From: PFJX01 sp964542455
GTDB lineage: Bacteria > Pseudomonadota > Gammaproteobacteria > Burkholderiales > Thiobacillaceae
Direction: 5' to 3'
Assembly: GCA_964542455.1 (NCBI GenBank)
Contig: CAZIUC010000012.1
Span: 1 to 64,000, forward strand
Length of the DNA stretch: 64,000 nucleotides
The notes beneath the pieces are model-generated. The model had not been told where the DNA came from. It saw nothing but the letters and a program-made list of their open reading frames with translations, and searched no databases. A program made the translations under genes and the position numbers. Shown here in pieces: positions 58,918 to 64,000 of this stretch (positions are counted from its first letter, which is position 1; every line of letters begins with the position of its first letter).

Positions 58918-60126
58918 TCAAAGCACCAGAATGGAATGGATTTCCGACAGCCTTGATGGCAGTTGCAGGCTGCGCGAGACCTTGGTGTATTCGTCGAAGA
59001 CGATGATGGCGGTGTCGATGGCGATGTTCTTCGACAGGCCGATGAAACTGCTGTAGTTGCGGTTGCGGCTCTGGCCCACGTAGAAGTGGGCGCCGTCGTG
59101 CGCCAGGCCGCGCGCGAAGCCGGGGAACTCGCCGATGCACTGGGCGTTGTTCTTGAGTAGGCGGCCGCGCAGCGAATCCAGCACGGTCAGGGAGCCGTCG
59201 ATCAGCGCCACGTTGTGCGGCATCCACAGGTCGCCGATGACCGGCCCCAGTTTTTCCCCGGTCACCAGGTCGAATTCCAGCACCGCCCCGTCGAACACAT
59301 TGCGCTTCCAGTTGCCGGTAACGGAAAACATGGAGACATACAGGCTATCGCCCACCACCAGGCAGTCGTTGCAGTGGTGATGCGGCTCGCCGTCGCGCGC
59401 GTGCTTGTGGGAAAGGGCAAATTCGCGCAGCGGACGAAAATCCGCGTCCAGTTCGAGCACCTTGTCGGCGTAGCTGCACGTCACATAAAAGCAGCCGCTG
59501 GCCGGGCTGTGGGAAACACCGTGGGCGCGCACGCCCTTGGGCAGTCCCCCGACGCGGACCATGCGGTAATCGCGATCCAGTTCCAGCAGGCCGAGTTCGT
59601 CATCGATCACGATGAAATGCTCGCCGAACTCGATCAGGCCGTGGCAATTGCCGGAATGCACCTTGCGGTAGCGCCAGGCATCGCCGTCCAGGTCGAGCTG
59701 ATAAAGGCCGCCGCCGCAATGCGGGTCGTCCAGCGGCGGCAGGCCGCTGGTGAACAACAAACGGGTCTTCAGCGTCTCCATCTCGGCGATGATCCTGAGA
59801 TCGTTGAGGATGGGACTGACCAGGAAATCGCTCTCCGGGTCGTAGCCCAGGCCCGCCAGTTGCTCGGACACCTCCAGAAAGGAAGTGGTGCAGATCAGGA
59901 TGTAGGGCTTGCCGGCCAGGCTGGCGAGCGCGTCCGGCCCCCGCACCACTGTTCCCAACTGCTCGGTGCCGAGCAGGTTGGGGTTGTTGTCGATCAGGAG
60001 ATCGATCGGGCGGCCCAGCTTGCGCAGAGTCTTCGCCGCGATATTGCCGCCCCCCCAGAGGACCAGCGGGCGCCCGGCGGCGAATTTCGCCACCTCTTGA
60101 AACGTGCTGAAACGGAACTTGCGCAA
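58918..60126 (-). CDS. Rossmann-like plus beta-propeller-like protein, unknown
   Basis: 402 aa. The N-terminus (LVLWGGGNIAAKTLRKLG, DNNPNLLG) resembles sugar-nucleotide-binding Rossmann segments of polysaccharide clusters. The rest repeats blade-like strands (LYQLDLDGDAWRYRKVHSGNCHG, FYVTCSYADKVLELDADF, SLYVSMFSVTGNW, AHFYVGQSRNRNYSSFIG), suggesting a beta-propeller like DUF4915. Function unknown; position suggests a role in glycan synthesis. Confidence 0.65.
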   Translation of the reverse strand: MRKFRFSTFQEVAKFAAGRPLVLWGGGNIAAKTLRKLGRPIDLLIDNNPNLLGTEQLGTVVRGPDALASLAGKPYILICTTSFLEVSEQLAGLGYDPESDFLVSPILNDLRIIAEMETLKTRLLFTSGLPPLDDPHCGGGLYQLDLDGDAWRYRKVHSGNCHGLIEFGEHFIVIDDELGLLELDRDYRMVRVGGLPKGVRAHGVSHSPASGCFYVTCSYADKVLELDADFRPLREFALSHKHARDGEPHHHCNDCLVVGDSLYVSMFSVTGNWKRNVFDGAVLEFDLVTGEKLGPVIGDLWMPHNVALIDGSLTVLDSLRGRLLKNNAQCIGEFPGFARGLAHDGAHFYVGQSRNRNYSSFIGLSKNIAIDTAIIVFDEYTKVSRSLQLPSRLSEIHSILVL

Positions 60127-60150
60127 GTGCGGTCTCCTGTTTGTGCCTGA

Positions 60151-61368
60151 TCAACGCTGGTAGCGCGCGCGGCGCGGATCGTCGGCCGCGAGGTGCACCG
60201 GCCCGTAGGCCGATTCGCCGCCCCAGAGGTTGTCCTTCACCCATTCGTTGTCGACGATGCGCCAGACGCGCGGGTCGCGGAAGGTATCGGCGATGGCGTC
60301 GAACTCGGCCTCCGACATGCCCACATAGACCAGCCAGCGCTCCAGATCGCGGCGCGGCTTGACGTGGTCGTACTTGCGCACCATCTCGATCCCCCGCTCG
60401 CGCGTCATCAGCCCCAGGCGGATGTCCTTGCAGGAATGGTCGCTGGCGCGGCCATAGCCGAACTTGATGAACTTCATGTAGTCGTGGATGCCGTTCTCGT
60501 GCATGTCGTCCAGGTTGGAAATGGTGCGATAGGTGCGCTCGAACGGCTGCCGCGCCGGCTCCCAGTGGTACAGCTCCTCCGAAATGCGGGCGTTGCGGTT
60601 GCCGTCCCAGGCATCGTAGAAGCCCAGGTAGATGCCGCGCACCCCTACCTCGTCGATCTCGTCGTCGCTGGGGTATTGCGCCCAGTGCAGGTCGCGCGGG
60701 GTGATGCCCTGCTTCAGTTCTGAGCGGCCCAGGCGTTCCAGACCGGCGTCGGTGAAATCATTCCAGTCAAAACCGTGCAGGTCGTGTTCCACCCGCGTCT
60801 TGGCGGTGAACTCCGCGAAATCGTTGTAGGAAAACATGCCGCCCAGGTCCATCCAGCCGTATTCGCCCCAGAGGATCAACGGAATCTTGTAGCGCACCGC
60901 CGTCTGGATCGGATAGGTCTTGATGCCGCAGTGGTTGTGCCAGTTCATGTCGCCGTGCAGGGTGAAACCCAGGCGGTTCATGCGCACCAGCACGTCCTGG
61001 CTGGGCCGGAAGATGATGTGGTCGGCGTCGAACTCCTCGCGCATGCGCTGGAGATTGGCCTCGCCCTCCGGCAGGAAGTTGTTGCCGTGGTAAGTCACCA
61101 GCAACGGCCGCAGCTTGAGTTCCTTGATCGCGAAGTGAGTCTGGAAATAACTGTCCTTGCCGCCCCCCACGGGAATCAGCACGTCATAACCGTCGGGGTT
61201 GCGGTACTGGTCCACCAGTTCCTCCATCATGGCGCGCCGCTCCGACCAGTCGATGGTCTCGACCTGCGCCGCCACCCGGCAGCCGGAACAGACCCCGTGT
61301 TCGTCGAAAGTCAGGGGCGCGGCGGAACTGCTGGGGTAGACGCATTGGGCGCAGTAGCGGATGGGCAA
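60151..61368 (-). CDS. N-acetyl sugar amidotransferase (WbpG/PseA family)
   Basis: 405 aa. Zinc-like CAQCVYPSS...CSGC N-terminus, then an ATP-pyrophosphatase loop IPVGGGKDSYFQ and WHNHCGIKTYP, LILWGEYGWMDLGG. PseA and WbpG turn an acetamido group of a sugar into an acetamidino group using ammonia from HisH/HisF-type partners, both encoded upstream. Most likely makes an amidinated pseudaminic or related acid. Confidence 0.9.
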   Translation of the reverse strand: MPIRYCAQCVYPSSSAAPLTFDEHGVCSGCRVAAQVETIDWSERRAMMEELVDQYRNPDGYDVLIPVGGGKDSYFQTHFAIKELKLRPLLVTYHGNNFLPEGEANLQRMREEFDADHIIFRPSQDVLVRMNRLGFTLHGDMNWHNHCGIKTYPIQTAVRYKIPLILWGEYGWMDLGGMFSYNDFAEFTAKTRVEHDLHGFDWNDFTDAGLERLGRSELKQGITPRDLHWAQYPSDDEIDEVGVRGIYLGFYDAWDGNRNARISEELYHWEPARQPFERTYRTISNLDDMHENGIHDYMKFIKFGYGRASDHSCKDIRLGLMTRERGIEMVRKYDHVKPRRDLERWLVYVGMSEAEFDAIADTFRDPRVWRIVDNEWVKDNLWGGESAYGPVHLAADDPRRARYQR

Positions 61369-61448
61369 GGTTGTCTCCTACTTATCATTGAAGCGCGGCC
61401 GATAACGGACCATTTCACGCGGTACTTGAGCAAAGCCGCTACCGCTGG

Positions 61449-61712
61449 TTATTCATAATGCGACCACATACGCAATATTTTCACGATGTGCATGTCTTCG
61501 AGCACCTGATACACCAGCCTGTGCTGGATGTTGATTCTTCGCGCGTAGGCGCCGGCCAGATCGCCTATCAGTTTTTCGTGGGGAGGAGGATTCTGAAACG
61601 GGTTTTCCGCGATGCTGGCAAGCAGCGATTGGGTTTTGTCCTTCAATCCGGCCGCGGCCAGTTTGCCGGCGTCCTTCTGGGCCGGCTTGGCGTAAACCAG
61701 TTGCCAACTCAC
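61449..61712 (-). CDS. YoeB/Txe-type toxin
   Basis: 87 aa. mRNA interferase fold: WQLVYAKPAQKDAGKLAAAGLKDK, PPPHEKLIGDLAGAYARRINIQHRLVYQVLEDMHIVKILRMWSHYE matches YoeB to the C-terminal His-Tyr. The start is the GTG overlapping the antitoxin stop (GTGA). Forms a pair with the YefM-like gene upstream. It interrupts a nonulosonic-acid operon. Confidence 0.92.
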   Translation of the reverse strand: MSWQLVYAKPAQKDAGKLAAAGLKDKTQSLLASIAENPFQNPPPHEKLIGDLAGAYARRINIQHRLVYQVLEDMHIVKILRMWSHYE

Positions 61713-61951
61713 CAATCGAGCTCCTTGCCGCATTGTTCCGGCGGCGTGGCGAGGCCTTCCCGTATGGACTCCCGCATTCCTGGAATGGATAGCAAAAACA
61801 GGGTTTCCTGGATTGCGCTCCAGTCCTCCTGTGAAAGCAGGACCGCATTGTTTCTTTTGCCGGAGATAACCACGGGCTCATGACTCAGCGCCGTTTCATC
61901 GATAAGCCGGTACAACTTCGAGCGCGCCTCGCTGGCGGTAAGCGTATTCAT
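61709..61951 (-). CDS. YefM/Phd-type antitoxin
   Basis: 80 aa. MNTLTASEARSKLYRLIDETALSHEPVVISGKRNNAVLLSQEDW is the YefM DNA-binding half; the C-terminal tail binds the toxin. Pairs with the YoeB-like gene by 4-bp overlap. Normally represses its own promoter. Confidence 0.92.
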   Translation of the reverse strand: MNTLTASEARSKLYRLIDETALSHEPVVISGKRNNAVLLSQEDWSAIQETLFLLSIPGMRESIREGLATPPEQCGKELDW

Positions 61952-62023
61952 GTCTTTGATTCCTTGGATCGGCGGGGCTGAGCGTACGCCGTGTCGTACG
62001 CCTTGGCAAAATGATTTCCGGCG

Positions 62024-62812
62024 TCACATCCTCACCGCCACCCCGGCCCGCGCCAGCGCGCGCTTGCCGCCGCGGTCGGCCAGTTCCTTGAAGTGCCAGA
62101 GGTTGGCCGCCGCAACCGCCGAGGCGCCGGCTTCGATGCCTTTGGCGTAGTGCATGAAGTCGCCGACGCCGCCCAGTGCGATGACCGGAATGCGGGTGGC
62201 GGCGGTGACGCGCTGGATCAGGTCGAGGTCGTAGCCGCGTCCGGCGCCGTCTCGGTCGATGCTTTGCAGCAGAATTTCCCCGGCGCCCTCCTCTTCCACC
62301 CGCTTCGCCCATTCCTCCGGGGCCAGGCCGGTCGCTTCGCGGCCGCCTTCGACGCAGACTTCGAGGCGGCCGTCGGCGTGGCGGCGGACGTCGATGCTCA
62401 CCACCACGGCCTGGCTGCCGTAGCGGCGCGCGGCTTCGGTGATCAGCGCCGGTTCGCGCCAGGCCTGGGTGTTGAGGGTGATCTTGTCGGCGCCGGCGGC
62501 GAAGATCGCCTGCATCTGGTCGATCGAGCGGATGCGCCCGCCCCAGGTGAGCGGCATGAAACAGGTCTTGCTCACCTCGGCGAGGATTTCCAGGGACGAG
62601 GACAGGCCGCGCACCTTCTTGTCGTCGCGGCGCAGGTCGTAATGGTCGTCGCGGCTGATGTCCAGGTAGATCAGTTCGTCCACGCTCCAATGATTGAAAC
62701 GCTCGACTTCGTGGATGGGGTTGCCGATCACCTGATGAATGGTGAATTTCTCGCTGCGCACGAGCTGGCCGTTTTGCAGGAGCAGGACGGGGATCAGGCG
62801 TTTTTTCAGCAT
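62024..62812 (-). CDS. HisF-like imidazole-glycerol-phosphate-synthase-type cyclase subunit
   Basis: 262 aa, TIM barrel. LIPVLLLQNGQLVRSEKF, VDELIYLDISRDD, GADKITLNT, QSIDRDGAGRGYDLDLI and GGVGDF are HisF-like, but the opening departs from true HisF, as in polysaccharide-cluster homologues. With HisH-like glutaminase it probably channels ammonia to the PseA-type enzyme rather than making histidine. 209 bp of the YoeB-YefM insertion lie downstream. Confidence 0.9.
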   Translation of the reverse strand: MLKKRLIPVLLLQNGQLVRSEKFTIHQVIGNPIHEVERFNHWSVDELIYLDISRDDHYDLRRDDKKVRGLSSSLEILAEVSKTCFMPLTWGGRIRSIDQMQAIFAAGADKITLNTQAWREPALITEAARRYGSQAVVVSIDVRRHADGRLEVCVEGGREATGLAPEEWAKRVEEEGAGEILLQSIDRDGAGRGYDLDLIQRVTAATRIPVIALGGVGDFMHYAKGIEAGASAVAAANLWHFKELADRGGKRALARAGVAVRM

Positions 62813-62817
62813 TGCGA

Positions 62818-62910
62818 TGTAGCGCCGGCTGATGAAGCCCCTACCCTTCGGTAATCCCTGCCGGCTGTTTTATTCAGCCCTACGAAGCCGGCAGGGATGC
62901 CGGCGCTACA
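62818..62910. repeat. GTAGCGCCGGC palindromic repeat, copy 4
   Basis: Full TGTAGCGCCGGC / GCCGGCGCTACA ends, with extra inner arms around CCCTGCCGGC and GCCGGCAGGG. In the gap between the HisH-like and HisF-like genes of one presumed operon. Confidence 0.85.
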
Positions 62911-62921
62911 GATCGCGTCAC

Positions 62922-63578
62922 TCATGCCTTGCCCACCCGGCTCAGCCAATTGCTCAGCAGTTTCAGCCCGGCGCGATGGCTTTTTTCCGGGTGGAATTGC
63001 ACCGCGCTGATGTTGCCCGCTTCCAGACTGGCCGTGAATTCGACACCGTGTTCGCAGGTGGCGCTGACCACGGCGGGGTCGGCGGCAACAAAAACGTAGC
63101 TGTGCACGAAATAGAAGTTTTCACCATCGGGGAGGCCGGCATAGAGGCCGTCGTGGCGGCGGATTTTCAGGTCGTTCCAGCCGATGTGTGGCAATCGGCT
63201 TTCGCCGTCTTCCGGCAAAACCAGTTTTTCCACCCGGCCGGGAATGAAGCCCAGCCCGGCGCTGGGGCCGTGTTCGCTGCCGCTGTCGGCCAGCAGTTGC
63301 ATGCCGAGGCAGATGCCGAGGAAGGGCTTGCCTCGCTCCAGCACGGCATGGCGCAGTGCGGGGATGAAGCCGCCGGCGCGCAGGTTTTCCATGCCGGCGG
63401 CGAAGGCGCCGACACCGGGCAGGATGATGGCGTCGGCCGTCGCCAGTTCCTCGGAGTGGCGCGCGCGCAGCGGCGTGGCGCCGATGGCGGCCAGGGCGTT
63501 GCACACCGAGCTGAGGTTGCCCATGCCGTAATCGATCACGACGATACGCGCCATGTCAGTACCGCCGGGCCGTCCCAA
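62922..63578 (-). CDS. HisH-like glutamine amidotransferase subunit
   Basis: 218 aa, class I glutaminase. VIDYGMGNLSSV, LPGVGAFAAGM, nucleophile Cys in FLGICLGMQLL, and the His/Glu pair in VQFHPEKSH. Supplies ammonia to the HisF-like partner downstream, probably for sugar amidination. Upstream is the nonulosonate synthase gene. Confidence 0.93.
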   Translation of the reverse strand: MGRPGGTDMARIVVIDYGMGNLSSVCNALAAIGATPLRARHSEELATADAIILPGVGAFAAGMENLRAGGFIPALRHAVLERGKPFLGICLGMQLLADSGSEHGPSAGLGFIPGRVEKLVLPEDGESRLPHIGWNDLKIRRHDGLYAGLPDGENFYFVHSYVFVAADPAVVSATCEHGVEFTASLEAGNISAVQFHPEKSHRAGLKLLSNWLSRVGKA

Positions 63579-63638
63579 GGTACTGACACGCCCCCCCGGG
63601 GGGCGGCGAACGAAGTGAGCGTGGGGGCCGTTTCATAG

Positions 63639-64000
63639 TCACTCCAGCAGAGGCCAGGCCAGTGGTGTGCCGGCGGCCAGGTCGAATCGGGCGCGACGGC
63701 CCAGCACTTCCGGCAGGTGCTTGGGCGCCAGGCCGTTGGCGGGCCGCACCGAGCGCACGTTTTCCAGGGTCAGCGTTTCGCCCGCGCGAATCGGGCGCGC
63801 CACATAGAGGGAACGGCGGAAAGCGGCGCTGCGTTCCTCGCTGGGGGCGCGCTCGTAGCTGATCCGGCCGAGCGCCGCGTGGGCGGCGCGGCAATCCCGC
63901 GCCAGGGCGGCGAGTTCCTCGGGTTCCAGGGAGAAGGCGGCGTCGGGGCCGCCGTCGGCGCGGCGCAGGGTGAAGTGTTTTTCCACCATGACCGCGCCCA
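63639..64000 (-). CDS. Pseudaminic/legionaminic acid synthase (PseI/NeuB family), C-terminal part
   Basis: About 120 codons visible; the 5' part is beyond the window. GAVMVEKHFTLRRADGGPDAAFSLEPEELAAL is the end of the barrel, typical of PseI, and SLYVARPIRAGETLTLENVRSVRPANGLAPKH is the SAF antifreeze-like domain. It condenses a 6-carbon sugar with PEP to a nonulosonic acid. The DGGPD-AFSLEPEE signature favours PseI over NeuB/LegI. Separated from HisH-like gene by 60 bp containing a CCCCCGGGGGG run. Confidence 0.88.
   Translation of the reverse strand, partial: GAVMVEKHFTLRRADGGPDAAFSLEPEELAALARDCRAAHAALGRISYERAPSEERSAAFRRSLYVARPIRAGETLTLENVRSVRPANGLAPKHLPEVLGRRARFDLAAGTPLAWPLLE

Noticed and set aside
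62024..62812. True histidine-biosynthesis hisF/hisH
   Set aside because: Both genes sit with PseA-type and PseI-type genes, not other his genes, and the HisF-like opening departs from biosynthetic HisF.

Overview
The window reads as chromosome of a motile, Gram-negative, high-GC proteobacterium, most likely a betaproteobacterium of the Rhodocyclales/Nitrosomonadales kind (inference). The basis is LPS heptose genes (gmhA/diaA, hldE, hldD, waaF), flagellar genes (fliK and an FlhB C-terminal homologue), the ratA/rnfH/smpB cluster, ubiU, and very high GC outside one island. No rRNA, tRNA or CRISPR array was seen.

Layout. 1-3.5 kb: an 8-copy heptamer tract, then ubiU, a YhcC-type radical SAM gene, a polytopic membrane protein and a DUF2249 protein with a possible FNR/DNR-type site upstream. 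3.5-5.3 kb: a MITE-like element, a geranylgeranyl-reductase-type oxidoreductase and a lone HicA-like gene. 5.3-12.2 kb: a low-GC island with four end-to-end overlapping genes on the minus strand: a C5 cytosine methyltransferase, a 989-aa protein with two GHKL ATPase modules (MORC/MutL/Hsp90-like N-terminal, histidine-kinase-like C-terminal), a receiver-domain protein (frameshifted), and a Vsr nickase. A 32-bp direct repeat with one mismatch flanks the island. It copies the 3' end of the neighbouring ion-channel gene and also forms the C-terminus of Vsr. This is the best candidate for an unusual system: cytosine methylation and mismatch nicking joined to two-component-style signalling and a GHKL clamp.

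12-27 kb: housekeeping genes (ion channel, pgm, ybcJ-like, yaeQ, two small envelope proteins, rnfH, ratA, smpB, selU/mnmH, copA, ald, a STAS protein, pbpC, sodB). 27-43 kb: an MBL hydrolase and a surface-polysaccharide region with six glycosyltransferase or ligase genes, a methyltransferase, a GT39/ArnT-type transferase, a MITE-broken nucleotidyltransferase, an MNT/HEPN pair, waaF, a VirK-like gene, hldD, hldE and gmhA/diaA. 43-49 kb: xseA, slyX, tesA, ybbA and ybbP. 49-64 kb: an HHH protein, flhB-like, fliK and DUF2802 genes, then a long minus-strand nonulosonate/glycosylation cluster. That cluster holds a 378-aa GT2, a 1589-aa fused glycosyltransferase/methyltransferase, a methyltransferase, a Rossmann/propeller protein, a PseA-type sugar amidotransferase, YoeB-YefM, HisF-like, HisH-like and the C-terminal part of a PseI/NeuB-type synthase. 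It probably makes and attaches pseudaminic-acid-type sugars, perhaps to flagellin.

The window is crowded with palindromic repeats of at least four families. Several copies lie inside reading frames without breaking them: copA twice, pbpC, waaF, and a nucleotidyltransferase gene in which a 201-bp insertion separates the two catalytic aspartates.
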